Below are positions 53,453 through 63,815 of a DNA stretch of 64,000 bases, one piece after another. The stretch is from Paraburkholderia phenazinium. GTDB taxonomy: Bacteria > Pseudomonadota > Gammaproteobacteria > Burkholderiales > Burkholderiaceae. The stretch's first letter is position 1, and each line of letters starts with the position of its first letter. The DNA lies in assembly GCF_900141745.1 (NCBI RefSeq), contig NZ_FSRM01000001.1:3596001-3660000 (forward strand). Direction: 5' to 3'. The notes beneath the pieces are model-generated. The model saw nothing but the letters and a program-made list of their open reading frames with translations. It was not told the DNA's origin and ran no database searches. The position numbers and the translations under genes were made by a program.

Positions 53453-54286
53453 TCAGCCGTCCGTCGACACCGTGACCGCCTCCCATTCCCGGATCTCACT
53501 CTCCAACGCGGACAACTTGTCCCTCACGAGCCCGAGCGCATCGCTACCGAGCAGGAGATGCGTGGGAGGGCAATCCGCGGCGATTGCGGCGAGCATCGCG
53601 CGTGCGGCCTTTTGCGGATCGCCCAATTGCTTGCCGCTCTTCTCCTCGCGCGCTTTGCGGATGGGATCGAAGACCTGGTCGTAATCCGCAATCGAACGGG
53701 GCGTTCGCGTCATCGAGCGCCCCGCCCAGTCGGTGCGGAACGAGCCTGGCGCGACGGCTGTCACGGCGATGCCGAAAGGCTTGACCTCTTTGCCAAGCGC
53801 CTCGGAGATGCCCTCCAGCGCGAATTTGCTTCCGCAGTAATAAGTAATCCCTGGCATGGTGATATAGCCGCCCATCGAGGTGATATTCAGAATGTGGCCA
53901 CGTCTGCGCTCACGCATCAACGGCAGCACGGCTTTTATCATGGCGACAGCGCCGAACACATTCACATCGAACTGTCTGCGCATCTCGGACAAAGGCGATT
54001 CTTCCATAACGCCTTCGTGGCCATAGCCGGCATTGTTGACCAGGACGTCCACCGGTCCGACGCTCGCCTCGATTTCCGCCACGATGCCGTCGATGGCATC
54101 GAAGTCGGTTACGTCAAGTACACGTCCGAAAGCCGCGTCCGCAGACAGCGACTCGAAATCACGCTTTGCCTGCGCACTTCTCACGGTACCGACGACCTTG
54201 TACCCCGCCGCTAGTGCCTCCTGTGCGAGCGCACGGCCGAAGCCGCTGCTGACGCCCGTGATGAGCAGAATTTTGCTGGATGCCAT
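53453..54286 (-). CDS. Classical SDR oxidoreductase
   Basis: 277 residues. Motifs: ITGVSSGFGRALAQEAL, VLVNNAGYG, the catalytic Ser and YxxxK in ITSMGGYITMPGITYYCGSK, and VAPGSFRTDWAG. This is the group of NADP-dependent carbonyl reductases usually placed beside an AraC gene of the next type. Divergent from that AraC gene, with 94 bp between start codons, and convergent with the NylB-like gene, whose stop is 6 bp from its own. Confidence 0.92.
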   Translation of the reverse strand: MASSKILLITGVSSGFGRALAQEALAAGYKVVGTVRSAQAKRDFESLSADAAFGRVLDVTDFDAIDGIVAEIEASVGPVDVLVNNAGYGHEGVMEESPLSEMRRQFDVNVFGAVAMIKAVLPLMRERRRGHILNITSMGGYITMPGITYYCGSKFALEGISEALGKEVKPFGIAVTAVAPGSFRTDWAGRSMTRTPRSIADYDQVFDPIRKAREEKSGKQLGDPQKAARAMLAAIAADCPPTHLLLGSDALGLVRDKLSALESEIREWEAVTVSTDG

Positions 54287-54380
54287 CGAAGCTTCTCCCG
54301 AATGTTGACTGGAAAGTGCATACTAGTCTGAAGGATAAAGCTATCTAAGCCAGATTCCGCTATTTTTATTGCCTAAAACT

Positions 54381-55352
54381 ATGAACGCCAGGCGCGCCTC
54401 TACCCCCAATCCAGACCTCTCGTCGGGAAACCAAAAACGCATGATTGCGTTGCTCCACGCGTTGGCGCCCGATGAGGGCTACAACCTCACGGCGCTGCCG
54501 AGCGTTCGCATCCTGCGCTCAAACCGGCCGTTGTCGCGCACGCCGGTGCTCTACGACCCTGGCATCGTGATCGTTTGTCAGGGTCGCAAGCGCGGTTATT
54601 TCGGCGACCAGCTCTATCTGTACGACGAGCATCACTATCTGGCCGTGTCCGTGCCGGTTCCGTTCAGCATGGAAACCGACGCAACCGAGGAGCGCCCGCT
54701 GCTCGCGCTGTACCTTCACCTCGATTTCACATTGGCCGCCGACCTGGCGGTACAGATCGACCATGAAGGCGCAACCGAGCACGTACAAGCGCCCCAGAGC
54801 ATGATGTCGACGCCGATGGATGACACGATGCAGGCGTCCGTGTTGCGCTTCCTCGAGGCGATGCAGCGACCGCTCGAAGCCGCGGTACTGGGCCCGGGCT
54901 TACTGCGCGAACTGTATTTCCGCGTGCTCACCGGAGCGCAAGGGAGCTCGATGCGCGAGGCTTTGGCGATGCGAGGACAGTTCGGGCGGATAGGCAGATC
55001 GCTACGCCTTATCCACGCCGGCTATGCGCAGCCGCTGGACGTGATGCAACTGGCTGAGGAAGCGGGAATGAGCGTTCCCAGCTTTCATAGCCACTTCAAG
55101 TCGATCACGCAGGTTTCGCCGATGCAGTACGTCAAGTCGACGCGCCTGCATCAGGCCCGCCTGTTGATGGTCCGCCAGGAACTGACCGCGGAGGCGGCAA
55201 GCCACGCGGTGGGTTACACGAGCCCGTCCCAGTTCAGCAGAGAGTTCAAGCGGCTTTTTGGCCTGACGCCGGCGGCGGAAACGAAGCGTATGCGCGAGAG
55301 CTTCGCCATTCCCGCTGCGTTCGAGAATGCGACGTACGTTTCGTCGCACTGA
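54381..55352 (+). CDS. AraC family regulator (AraC_N domain)
   Basis: 323 residues from the ATG at 54381; a TTG four codons upstream is less likely. The AraC_N domain shows TPVLYDPGIVIVCQGRKRGY and the VPVPFSMETDAT stretch; the C-terminal helix-turn-helix pair is DVMQLAEEAGMSVPSFHSHF and ASHAVGYTSPSQFSREFKRL. This group activates neighbouring oxidoreductase genes, here the divergent SDR. Confidence 0.92.
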   Translation: MNARRASTPNPDLSSGNQKRMIALLHALAPDEGYNLTALPSVRILRSNRPLSRTPVLYDPGIVIVCQGRKRGYFGDQLYLYDEHHYLAVSVPVPFSMETDATEERPLLALYLHLDFTLAADLAVQIDHEGATEHVQAPQSMMSTPMDDTMQASVLRFLEAMQRPLEAAVLGPGLLRELYFRVLTGAQGSSMREALAMRGQFGRIGRSLRLIHAGYAQPLDVMQLAEEAGMSVPSFHSHFKSITQVSPMQYVKSTRLHQARLLMVRQELTAEAASHAVGYTSPSQFSREFKRLFGLTPAAETKRMRESFAIPAAFENATYVSSH

Positions 55353-55733
55353 GTTTGGCGTACCTCATTTTCTCTACGGATGTTCTTCGAGGTCATCGCT
55401 CATATCTCCGTTGAAAAGTCTCCATGAAGAAAAACCGCTCGTCTCTGTTTCCCCGCCAACGCAAAGCATTTCTTACAATGTAATATCAACCGCCACGGTT
55501 GCCCCCTGCGAGCGTTGCGACTGACCAGGCAAAAATTCCCGACCCACGACCTCGTACGGCTACGATCGTTCGGCATACATATAGTCTTTCGCCTGGGTTA
55601 TACCCGGAAACATTATCTTGGGCCCTTCAGGACATGCTAAAAAGAGTCGATATCCCGGAAGGGCGACTGAAGGTCCGGTCCGGAGATTGGAGAATCCCAC
55701 GCGGACTGTCGCACGGAATCCCGAGGTGAAAGT
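55353..55733. other. Intergenic stretch, no gene recognised
   Basis: 381 bp between the AraC gene and the secreted repeat protein. It is more AT-rich than the flanking genes. I see no protein family, hairpin terminator or clear operator; it must hold the promoter of the following gene. A GAGGTGA ribosome site stands just before the next ATG. Confidence 0.5.
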
Positions 55734-57005
55734 ATGGAAAAAAAAGTGCTCGTCGCGGTGGCCGCCGCGCTGATGTCTTCCGTGGGCGCGCTGCATCCCG
55801 AATCCGCCCGTGCCGCTGATGCTGCAGCTTCAGCCTACGAAGACTCGACCGTCGACGCATCCCTCGATCCCGGCGAAGAACGCGTCTCTGCCGATGCCGA
55901 CAATCAGGCCCGCCTGAAAGACCTGCGCTACGCGTATTTCATCGGCTACAACGCGCGCGCCAGGGAAGACTCGAAATCCTATGCGACTTTGGGCGACGAG
56001 GTAAAGCATCCGCAGAAGCAGCTCGCCGCGGCGCCCCTGCCCCCCGCAACGCCGAAACCAGTTGCCGAACGGGTTGCGCCGCCAAGGCGCCCCGTGGCGC
56101 AAGCCGCGCCGTTGAGGCAAGTATCCGTGCCGGCCGCATCGACGAAGCAGGTACCCGCGCCGGTCACATCGCCGAAGCGGGTTGTCGCCGCGCGGGCCAC
56201 GCAGTCCAGGCAGGTCGTTGCACAGGCTGCGCCTGTGCCGCTCAAGCGCGTTCCCGCGCAGGTGGCGCCCGTACCGCAGAAACATGTTTATGCGCAAGTC
56301 GAGTCTGTGCCGGCGAGACGGGTCTCTGTACCGGTCGCGCCGTTGAAGCAGGCTTCGGTGCAGGTCACGCCGCCTAAGCGGGTTGAAGTGCAAACTGTAT
56401 CTCTGAGGCAGGTTTCTACCCGGACCACGCCACCGAAGCTGTTTGGTGCCGAGTCCGAGCCGCCGATCCTGATTCCGACGCAAGCCGTGACGTCATTGCC
56501 CGAATCCAAATCCGACAATGACGACGACGCGCAGGTGACGCCGCGCCGCGATGCGCAGAACACCCAGCGGGCGGCGCCGCAGTATCGGCAGACCGATGAG
56601 GAATCGCAATACGCCGCGGAGCAAGGAACTCAGGCGGCGCAGAACCCGCAACCTCGCCAATATCAGAGTCGACAGCCCCAGCAATACGCGGCGGCGCCGG
56701 CCTATAACCAGGTATCGACAGAGTATCAGCAGCCAGGCGGGTACGTCGGACGGCAATACACGCCGCCGCCCCCGCCACCCTCTCGAACCGTTCCGGCTAA
56801 CCAGTACGCGCCTGCGCAATACCAACCGGCTTACGCGCAGTCCGGCTACGTCCCTCGGCCGCCCGCTCAGGCCTCGGCACAGCAGGTCGTCGTCGTGGGC
56901 CGCCCGCCCGCCTACCCGGCAGATGACGAGATGTACACACCGCCTGAACTGCGGCGACAGTACCCCGCCGGTAACGGCAACTGGAATCAAACCGTTTCCC
57001 AGTAA
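55734..57005 (+). CDS. Secreted Pro/Gln/Val-rich repeat protein
   Basis: 423 residues. A signal peptide (MEKKVLVAVAAALMSSVGAL, cleavage after ESARA near residue 27) sends it to the periplasm or outside. Residues 60-85 form the only conventional segment (LKDLRYAYFIGYNARAREDS). Residues 95-245 hold about a dozen degenerate 10-12-residue repeats of the form P-x-[KR]-[RQ]-V. Residues 260-420 are Gln/Tyr/Pro-rich with a run of prolines (TPPPPPPSR). No catalytic domain. It looks like a cell-wall-spanning, TonB-linker-like or biofilm-type protein, but no family is recognised. Low-complexity coding is confirmed by intact frame and codon use. Confidence 0.7.
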   Translation: MEKKVLVAVAAALMSSVGALHPESARAADAAASAYEDSTVDASLDPGEERVSADADNQARLKDLRYAYFIGYNARAREDSKSYATLGDEVKHPQKQLAAAPLPPATPKPVAERVAPPRRPVAQAAPLRQVSVPAASTKQVPAPVTSPKRVVAARATQSRQVVAQAAPVPLKRVPAQVAPVPQKHVYAQVESVPARRVSVPVAPLKQASVQVTPPKRVEVQTVSLRQVSTRTTPPKLFGAESEPPILIPTQAVTSLPESKSDNDDDAQVTPRRDAQNTQRAAPQYRQTDEESQYAAEQGTQAAQNPQPRQYQSRQPQQYAAAPAYNQVSTEYQQPGGYVGRQYTPPPPPPSRTVPANQYAPAQYQPAYAQSGYVPRPPAQASAQQVVVVGRPPAYPADDEMYTPPELRRQYPAGNGNWNQTVSQ

Positions 57006-57053
57006 GGCCTCGCCTTCCCAGCTAGCGAACAGGTCGCGGGTTCAGAAATCGAT

Positions 57054-58442
57054 TCACGCTCTGGCGACAACTGCGCAGCGTTCTGCGCTGCCCAGTTGTC
57101 GCTCACCTTCGGCGACGTACTTGTCCATCTCCTCACGCGGAACCATACCGCCGCCTGTCGCCCAGACGACATGCGTAGCGGCCGCCCTTCGCGTCGCGTC
57201 GAGACCGATGCGCGCATGATAGCCATCGACCTCGGCGAGCACGCGCGTGAATCCGGATGCGCCCGCCAGTGCCGATGGTTCCAGGCGTATGTCCTCGGTG
57301 TTCGCCATCAGATAGAGCAGCGCCAGCAACTCGCTGTCTTCGACGGTGAAATAGCCATCGATCATCCGTTGCATCGACCGTCCGACAAAGCCCGATGGCC
57401 TGCCGACCGCAAGGCCGTCGGCGGCCGTCACGTTATCGATGCCGAAGTCCTGCACTGCAAGCTGGTCGTGCAAACCGGTGTACACCCCCATCAGCATGCA
57501 CGGCGAGTGCGTCGGTTCCGCGAAAATGCAGTGCACGGCGTCGCCGAATGCGAGCTTGAGTCCAAACGCAACGCCACCAGGGCCGCCGCCGACACCGCAC
57601 GGTAGATAGACAAACAACGGATGATCCGCGTCGACGCGCGTGCCTGCCGCTTCGAGTTGGCGTTTCAGGCGTTCGCCCGCAACCGCATAGCCGAGAAACA
57701 AGGGGGTCGAATTCTCGTCATCGATGAAATGACAGGAAGGGTCGGCGGCCGCCTGGCGGCGACCGCTCTCGACTGCTTCGCCGTAATCGCCCGCGTATTC
57801 GATGACGTTGACGCCATGCGCACGCAGCCGGTCTTTCTTCCACTGCCGCGCATCGGCAGACATGTGCACTGTGGTCTCGAAGCCGAGCGTCGCCGCCGCG
57901 ATTCCGATCGACATCCCGAGGTTGCCTGTCGATCCGACCGCAATCTTGTGCGCACGGAAGAGCGCCTGACACGGCGCGTCGGCGAGCACCCGGTAGTCGT
58001 CGTCAAGCTTCAGCAAACCCTGTGCGAGGGCGAGCTTTTCCGCATGGAACAGCACTTCGTAGATGCCGCCGCGAGCCTTGATCGAGCCCGAAATCGGCAG
58101 ATGGCTGTCTTTCTTCAACAGCATCCGCACCGGCTCCGAGACGCCGTAACGTGCGCGTACGGCGTCCGCGAAGGCGGGAACCGGCGTCAAAGGCGATTCG
58201 ATGATGCCGTTCGCAGGCGCTTCATCGGGAAACGCCTGTGCAATGAACGGCGCGAAACGCGTCAGGCGATCGCTTGCAACGCGAACGTCAGCGGCGTTCA
58301 GCGAGATGTCGGCGAGCGCGTCGGCCAGCGGTGCAATGGCGGGATTGAACCACGCGACTGGTCGATGTTGCATCAAAGGTTCGAGCAGCGGGAATTCGGC
58401 TCGCCACGTCGAAAGCGGCTTGCCGTAGAGCGTTTCAGTCAT
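57054..58442 (-). CDS. dsdA: D-serine ammonia-lyase (D-serine dehydratase)
   Basis: 462 residues from the ATG at 58442. A fold-type II PLP enzyme: the PLP lysine is K122 in [15 protein letters not shown], the phosphate-binding glycine loop is [13 protein letters not shown], and [14 protein letters not shown] is the substrate Asn region. The N-terminal [18 protein letters not shown] and overall length match DsdA. It turns D-serine into pyruvate and ammonia. It starts 34 bp after the amidase stop on the same strand, so both are probably co-transcribed and may act in sequence. Confidence 0.92.
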   Translation of the reverse strand: MTETLYGKPLSTWRAEFPLLEPLMQHRPVAWFNPAIAPLADALADISLNAADVRVASDRLTRFAPFIAQAFPDEAPANGIIESPLTPVPAFADAVRARYGVSEPVRMLLKKDSHLPISGSIKARGGIYEVLFHAEKLALAQGLLKLDDDYRVLADAPCQALFRAHKIAVGSTGNLGMSIGIAAATLGFETTVHMSADARQWKKDRLRAHGVNVIEYAGDYGEAVESGRRQAAADPSCHFIDDENSTPLFLGYAVAGERLKRQLEAAGTRVDADHPLFVYLPCGVGGGPGGVAFGLKLAFGDAVHCIFAEPTHSPCMLMGVYTGLHDQLAVQDFGIDNVTAADGLAVGRPSGFVGRSMQRMIDGYFTVEDSELLALLYLMANTEDIRLEPSALAGASGFTRVLAEVDGYHARIGLDATRRAAATHVVWATGGGMVPREEMDKYVAEGERQLGSAERCAVVARA

Positions 58443-58476
58443 GTCAGGTGTCGGAATCAATCGTATCGCAGAGCAA

Positions 58477-60006
58477 TCAAACGGCAGGACGCTCGCCATG
58501 TGCAGCAGCGGACGCGCCGAGCACCGGCGGATGCGTGACGATCGCCCGCAAGTCCACCTGGGTTTTGGACAGCGCTTGCAAATCCGGCTTCGGACGACGC
58601 AGCTCGGGCGAGCCTTCGCACACTGCCTCGACAGCATGCGCTGCCAGCAGCAATTCCAGGTCGCCGCGAAAGCGGCCGATCATCTGCAGGCCGAACGGCA
58701 TGCCGCGATGATCGCTGCCGACCGGCAGCGATAGCGCCGGATTGGTCGCGAGCGTCACCACGTACGTTAGCGACAGCCACCTGTAGTAATTTTCGAGCGC
58801 GACGCCATTGACCGACTTGAGGTACGGTTGCGTCCAGGGAAACGGCGACACCGGCGTGGTCGGCGACAGGATCACGTCGTAGCGATCAAACAGCTTCTGG
58901 AATGCGCGGAAGATCAGCGTCTGTTCGTTGTGTGCGCGCACGCAGTCCTTCAACTTCAGGCTCGCGCCCATTTCATAGTTCGCCCGCGGGTTAGGCCCGA
59001 GCAGGTCGGGATCTTTGTCATAGGCTTTCTGCAAGCTCATGACGAAGGCTTCCGCGCGCAGCACGTCGAAACAGGTGTGCGCGTCTTTCATCTGCACTTC
59101 GACAGGCTCGCAGACCGCAAAAGCGCTGCGAAGTGCATCGATTTTCTCGCGAAATACCGCGCGGATCTCGTCGTCCACTTCGCAGACGCCAAAGTCTTCC
59201 GTGTAGCCGACTCGCAGCCTCGAAAGATCGGCGGGCCGTGCGCTGTCAATGGACGGCGGCATCGTGAAAGGGTAACTCAGCGGATCCGTGCCGGATGCGC
59301 CGGCGGTGGCGGCGAGCTGCAGCCATGTATCGGCGACGTCACGTCCCATTGGACCGACTACGGCAAGAGGCGTCCAGCCGAGTTGCTTGCGCTCGCTCGG
59401 CACCAACCCCGGCGAGGTTCGCAGACCAACCACGCCGCATTTCGCCGCCGGAATCCGCAGCGATCCGCCCGTATCCGAGCCGCTGCACAACGGCACCATA
59501 TCGACTGCCAGCGCCGCCGCCGAGCCGCCCGACGACCCCCCTGCATTCAGCTCCGGGTTGAACGGATTGCCGGTCGCACCCCAGACCGGATTGAAGCTGT
59601 TGGCGCCCGCGCCCATTTCCGGCACATTGGTCTTGCCGACGACAATCGCACCTGCGCCACGCAGGCGTTGCACCAGGGTGTTGTCTTCTGACGGGACGTT
59701 GGAGCGAAACAGCGGCGAGCCATACGTAGTCAGCACGCCCGCGGTTTCTTCGAGGTCTTTAATGCCGATAGGCAGACCTTGCAAAATGCCCTGGCGATTG
59801 CCATTCGCGAGATCGCGTTCGGCCTCGCGCGCTTCGGCACGCGCGCGGTCGAAACAGGTCGCCGAGAACGCATTGATCTTCGGATTCAGCGTCTCGATGC
59901 GTTCGATACACGCGTCGAGCAGTTCAACCGGCGATATCTCGCGGGCATCGAGACGTTTTTTCAATTCGACTGCACTTTGACTCACCAGCTCGTCTGTATG
60001 GGACAC
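58477..60006 (-). CDS. Amidase-signature family hydrolase
   Basis: 509 residues. The Ser-cisSer-Lys triad is K83 (PIGIKDL), S158 ([13 protein letters not shown]) and S182 (GSDTGGSLR). No signal peptide. Family members hydrolyse amides, aryl-acylamides or N-carbamoyl compounds. Directly upstream of dsdA, it may release D-serine or another D-amino acid from an amide; this is inferred from position. A LysR gene and an MFS carrier on the same strand complete the set. Confidence 0.9.
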   Translation of the reverse strand: MSHTDELVSQSAVELKKRLDAREISPVELLDACIERIETLNPKINAFSATCFDRARAEAREAERDLANGNRQGILQGLPIGIKDLEETAGVLTTYGSPLFRSNVPSEDNTLVQRLRGAGAIVVGKTNVPEMGAGANSFNPVWGATGNPFNPELNAGGSSGGSAAALAVDMVPLCSGSDTGGSLRIPAAKCGVVGLRTSPGLVPSERKQLGWTPLAVVGPMGRDVADTWLQLAATAGASGTDPLSYPFTMPPSIDSARPADLSRLRVGYTEDFGVCEVDDEIRAVFREKIDALRSAFAVCEPVEVQMKDAHTCFDVLRAEAFVMSLQKAYDKDPDLLGPNPRANYEMGASLKLKDCVRAHNEQTLIFRAFQKLFDRYDVILSPTTPVSPFPWTQPYLKSVNGVALENYYRWLSLTYVVTLATNPALSLPVGSDHRGMPFGLQMIGRFRGDLELLLAAHAVEAVCEGSPELRRPKPDLQALSKTQVDLRAIVTHPPVLGASAAAHGERPAV

Positions 60007-60132
60007 GGTTCGCTTACCTTTCGCTGCGTTGAAGAACGATGCGAATGAATGTAGCCGAGTCGTGCGTACGCGGCTATTGACGAATATAGAAAGGCGATTT
60101 CCCTTTTGGACAACGGCAGGCTGTATGCCGGT

Positions 60133-61050
60133 TTATTGCGCGGAAGGCGCCGGCAACCATACCTTAACAGTTGCGATGAACGCTTCCATCAGTGGGGGCA
60201 AATCGCGGCGAGCCAACGTTTGCACTTCAATATTGCGGTCGCTGACATGCAGTTCGGGCACAGGCAACGCCACCAGTTGACCGCGAGCGAGACGGCTGCG
60301 CAGAAACAGTTCGCCAGAGAACGTAACTGCCTCGCCGGACAGCGAGAAATTGAGCAGCGTTTCGAGTGTTTCGCTGTCGAGCACGCTCTTGTAGTTGATG
60401 CCCTCGCGGCTGCAATAGATATCCAGCAACTGACGCAGCGTCGAATTCGGTCCGGGCAAAGCGAGAGGATGTTCGAACAGTTCGCGCAACGACACTTCGC
60501 TGCGCCGCGCGAGCACATGGCTGGGCGCGACGACGGCCAGCATCGGCGCAGGTTGGGAATACTTGACGTAGATATCGCGGGCCGGCCCGAGGCTAAACGT
60601 CAAGCCAAGATCGACTTCGGCTTCGCGGACCTGGCGCGTGACCACCGATGCAGCCGCCACCGCCAGGTTGAAGCGCGCCGACGGATGGTCGCGACGGAAT
60701 TGCGTCATCACGCGCGGCAGGAATTCGGTGGCGAAGCCTTCAGTGCAGGCAATGCGGATGGTGGTCTCGGTATCGGCGCGCAATGCGTCCAGTTCGGCGC
60801 TGACGTGCTCGGCGTCAAGCAGCGAACGTCGCGCATACGCAGCCAGTAATTCGCCCGCACGGCTCGGCACCATGCCACGCGACTGGCGCTCGAACAGCGT
60901 CGCGTTCAGCTCGCTTTCGAGGCGGCTGATCTGACGGCTGACCGCTGAGGGCACCACGTGCAGCTTGGCCGCGGCATCGCTGATCGAGCCGGTATTGACG
61001 ACTTCGAGGAAATAGCGGACGGCGGCTTCTTGCAGGATGCGCGGGTTCAT
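60133..61050 (-). CDS. LysR family regulator of the amidase/dsdA set
   Basis: 305 residues from the ATG at 61050 (an ATG five codons upstream is also possible). Helix-turn-helix at about residues 18-40 (GSISDAAAKLHVVPSAVSRQ) and a complete substrate-binding domain. It lies between the MFS gene and the amidase gene, all on the minus strand, unlike the usual divergent layout; the 126 bp before the amidase gene would hold its target promoter. Confidence 0.9.
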   Translation of the reverse strand: MNPRILQEAAVRYFLEVVNTGSISDAAAKLHVVPSAVSRQISRLESELNATLFERQSRGMVPSRAGELLAAYARRSLLDAEHVSAELDALRADTETTIRIACTEGFATEFLPRVMTQFRRDHPSARFNLAVAAASVVTRQVREAEVDLGLTFSLGPARDIYVKYSQPAPMLAVVAPSHVLARRSEVSLRELFEHPLALPGPNSTLRQLLDIYCSREGINYKSVLDSETLETLLNFSLSGEAVTFSGELFLRSRLARGQLVALPVPELHVSDRNIEVQTLARRDLPPLMEAFIATVKVWLPAPSAQ

Positions 61051-61120
61051 TGGGCGGAAGAACAAGTGATCGACCGCTCAATGATAGCCCGGAGACTGTG
61101 GGCCGGCGCTATCGCCGTGC

Positions 61121-62371
61121 TCAGGCTTCCGCTTCGTTCGCAAGTTGCACGTCGCGGATTCTCGACGCATTGATGGTCAGACTGACCAGCGTCGCCATCG
61201 CCGTGGATGCAATCAGGAACATGAACGCAGCGTCGTAGCTGTCATAGTGCGAGACCAGCAAGCCGATTACGAGCGGCGCAACGAACCCGGCCACCTGTCC
61301 GCCAAAGTTGACCATCCCGACACCCGTTCCGACGAGGCGCTGCGGCAGGATCTTGGTTGGCAGTGCGAATGCAGTGGCGAACACGAACGACTTGAAGAAG
61401 TAGACGATCGACTGATACGTGATCACGCCGGCCACCGTTTGCGCGGTGTACATCAGGTACAGGAACACGCCAGTGATTGCGCAGCAACTCATCATCAGAT
61501 ACTTCTCGCGTCCATCGAAGAAGCGGGTCATGACCCAGCCACCCATGGCGGTCGCGATACTCGCGGTGATGAACGGCAGCGGCGTCAGCATTCCGACCGC
61601 TTTCAGATCGAGGTGGCGCGCGGTCAGCAGATACGCGGGCATCCACGCGTCAAGCCCCTTGTTGACGATGCTCAGACCGAACCACACCGTCAGTATCTTC
61701 CACATCAAGGGCATCTTCAGCAGATCCCTGGTGCCGCCCCTCCCACCCTTGCCGCTGTTCAGGAGCGCCTGCGCGGCCGCCTCGTCGCGACTCATGCGAG
61801 GCGCCTTGACGAATACCAGATAGACCAGCGCGAACACCACACCGGCGACGCCAATCGCGACGAACGCATGACGCCAGCCGAGATACAGGATCAGCGGTGC
61901 AATGACCAGGGGCGCAATAAAGCTGCCTACGTAGTTGGACGAAATCAGCAGCGACGACATCCTGGGGCGTTCTGCGCGCGGATACGCTTCGACCACGCCT
62001 TTGACCGCCGACGCCGGATAGCCGCCTTCACCGAGACCGAAGATAAAACGGATCGCAATCAGCGACGCCAGAGACCACGCAAGGCCCGTCAGCGCGGTGA
62101 ACAAGGACCAGAACGCTATCGACACCACCACCACGACCTTGCTGCCGAAGCGGTCGGCGAGCCAGCCGCCCGGAATCTGCATGATCGAATAGCTCAGATA
62201 GAACGCACTGAGGATCACGCCGAGTTGCGCCGGATTCAGATGGAAATCGCCACCGATATGTACCAGCGACAACGATACGGCCGACCGGTCTATGTAAGAA
62301 ATGCAGTAGCCGACATAGAGCAGGATAAAAACCAGCGTCCGTTTGGTGCGGGGTTCAGTTCCAGCAATCAT
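61121..62371 (-). CDS. ACS-family MFS transporter
   Basis: 416 residues from the ATG at 62371; the longer frame is rejected because the family begins near TKRTLVFILLYVGYCISYID. Motif A is GGWLADRFGSKVVVVVS and GLGEGGYPASAVKGVVEAYP marks the anion:cation symporter branch. Twelve helices are predicted. It stands 71 bp upstream of the LysR gene on the same strand and probably imports the amide, amino acid or sugar acid handled by the following enzymes. Confidence 0.9.
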   Translation of the reverse strand: MIAGTEPRTKRTLVFILLYVGYCISYIDRSAVSLSLVHIGGDFHLNPAQLGVILSAFYLSYSIMQIPGGWLADRFGSKVVVVVSIAFWSLFTALTGLAWSLASLIAIRFIFGLGEGGYPASAVKGVVEAYPRAERPRMSSLLISSNYVGSFIAPLVIAPLILYLGWRHAFVAIGVAGVVFALVYLVFVKAPRMSRDEAAAQALLNSGKGGRGGTRDLLKMPLMWKILTVWFGLSIVNKGLDAWMPAYLLTARHLDLKAVGMLTPLPFITASIATAMGGWVMTRFFDGREKYLMMSCCAITGVFLYLMYTAQTVAGVITYQSIVYFFKSFVFATAFALPTKILPQRLVGTGVGMVNFGGQVAGFVAPLVIGLLVSHYDSYDAAFMFLIASTAMATLVSLTINASRIRDVQLANEAEA

Positions 62372-62615
62372 TGTCCAGATCCGGTAAGAGCACTGATGGG
62401 CGGCTGCCTGGGCGCGGCAGGCCTGAAGCGGCGTGCATCTTGACGACAACGCCATTCCCGACGGTTCGAACCGATCGTATGGATTCAAAAACGGGGTAAC
62501 AAGTGATAGATTCCGACGCCTCCTTTGCCAAAAAAGCAGGGTTGCTACAATGCAGCCGCCACCGCGCGGGCGTTTGCCCGAATTCTGATCGAGGGGTTTT
62601 GTCAGCTGTCAGTTG

Positions 62616-63815
62616 CTACGGCGAGATCAGATCCTGAAGTACCAGATGCACTCGTTGATCGCCGCTCGTCCGGTTCACGAGGATGGGAACGCTCGCGTTG
62701 CCCGGCTCCTGAAGCAGCGCTCGTATCCTGAACAAGGTGCTCGCCTCAGCGGGAAGCGCGCCAACTTTGATAACGATGTCACCGGCGTGGATGCCGGCCT
62801 GTGCCGCCGGTCCATTCGCCGTCACGTCGATGACGCGAAGCCCTCGCTGTCCGGATAGTCCTAACCACATGCCGCTCCGGTCATAGGGCTCAGGAGCGTC
62901 GAAGCCGGTGCTCTTCGAAAGCCACATCACATGATGGCCATAATCAAAAGAGACCGTAAATCGCTTCAGGATTCCCATGCCGATGCTCCCTGCCCGATCA
63001 CCCCGGGTGAAAGCACCTGCCTTCTGAAGCGACAAACGCGTAACAGGTGCCGGCACGGCAAGATCGCCGATCGAAAAGCGCGCCGGCCGCCCCACGATGC
63101 CGCGGATCGGGCCTCCGCCGCCGTAGCCGGTCATCGCCTCAACGGTAGTCCCCATTTGCCCGTCCAATCGATAGGCGCGCCAGAAGGCGCCGAACAGCGT
63201 CAGGCTGAACCGGTCACCCGTATCGATCTGAAACATCCCGGTTATTCCTGCCACCGACGCTGTCACAACGGGCATGTCGTTCTCGTCCAGCGAAAAGGGG
63301 ATCGGTATCGCGTCCGCCGCCGGCCTGAATCGATCCTCATCCTGGATGGTCACCTGCTCTCGGGGGGCATCTAACGTTAAAACATACTTCCGGAATATCT
63401 CCGTCCCGAGCACGCCGTCGAAATGCTGAAATCCGATGACACGATTGAGCTGGCTCGTGTCCATTGCCGGGATATCCAGAGCGCCGACCGAGAATGGACC
63501 CACGCTCAGATCGTTAAGGTGAACGATCTTGAAAGACAGTTGCTGCTCGCCGGCGCCCGTTCCGGTGCCGGCGCTCGTGGGCGCAAGCTTCAGCTTTGCC
63601 GCCAGTGCGGTACTGACGGTCGAGCTGGACGAGCCCGTATCCACGATGAAAGAGAACGGGCCTTTGCCATCGACCTGCACGGCAATGAAGGGGCGATTGT
63701 CGACGATCGAAAGCGGGAATACCTGGGATTGCGGAGCATCGGAGGCCGATGCGGAACCGGTCACAGTACCGCACAGCCAAAGTAGCGCCAGAAAGCCCCT
63801 TCGTGCGAGACGCAT
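62616..63815 (-). CDS. Exported aspartyl-protease-fold protein with PDZ domain
   Basis: 399 residues from the ATG at 63815, placed by GGGGAGA 5-6 nt upstream; a longer frame lacks such a site. Signal peptide MRLARRGFLALLWLCGTVTG ending near ASAS. Two retropepsin-like aspartyl motifs follow: D59-T-G-S (FIVDTGSSSS) and a second DTG (MFQIDTGDRFS). A C-terminal PDZ domain has GLRVIDVTANGPAAQAGIHA then GDIVIKVG. Periplasmic aspartyl/PDZ proteins of this form are common in Burkholderiales and mostly uncharacterised; a substrate-binding or regulated protease role in the envelope is inferred. Confidence 0.88.
   Translation of the reverse strand: MRLARRGFLALLWLCGTVTGSASASDAPQSQVFPLSIVDNRPFIAVQVDGKGPFSFIVDTGSSSSTVSTALAAKLKLAPTSAGTGTGAGEQQLSFKIVHLNDLSVGPFSVGALDIPAMDTSQLNRVIGFQHFDGVLGTEIFRKYVLTLDAPREQVTIQDEDRFRPAADAIPIPFSLDENDMPVVTASVAGITGMFQIDTGDRFSLTLFGAFWRAYRLDGQMGTTVEAMTGYGGGGPIRGIVGRPARFSIGDLAVPAPVTRLSLQKAGAFTRGDRAGSIGMGILKRFTVSFDYGHHVMWLSKSTGFDAPEPYDRSGMWLGLSGQRGLRVIDVTANGPAAQAGIHAGDIVIKVGALPAEASTLFRIRALLQEPGNASVPILVNRTSGDQRVHLVLQDLISP

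Noticed and set aside
55734..57005. Minisatellite or CRISPR-like repeats inside the secreted protein gene
   Set aside because: The repeats are degenerate at DNA level, keep codon phase and have no constant spacer or direct repeat; they are protein repeats.
57621..58538. 305-codon plus-strand open frame over dsdA
   Set aside because: Antisense shadow of the PLP enzyme with its lysine and glycine loop intact.
61145..62443. 432-codon plus-strand open frame opposite the MFS transporter
   Set aside because: Its product is Arg/His/Asp-rich with no recognisable domain, while the minus strand encodes a clear 12-helix carrier.
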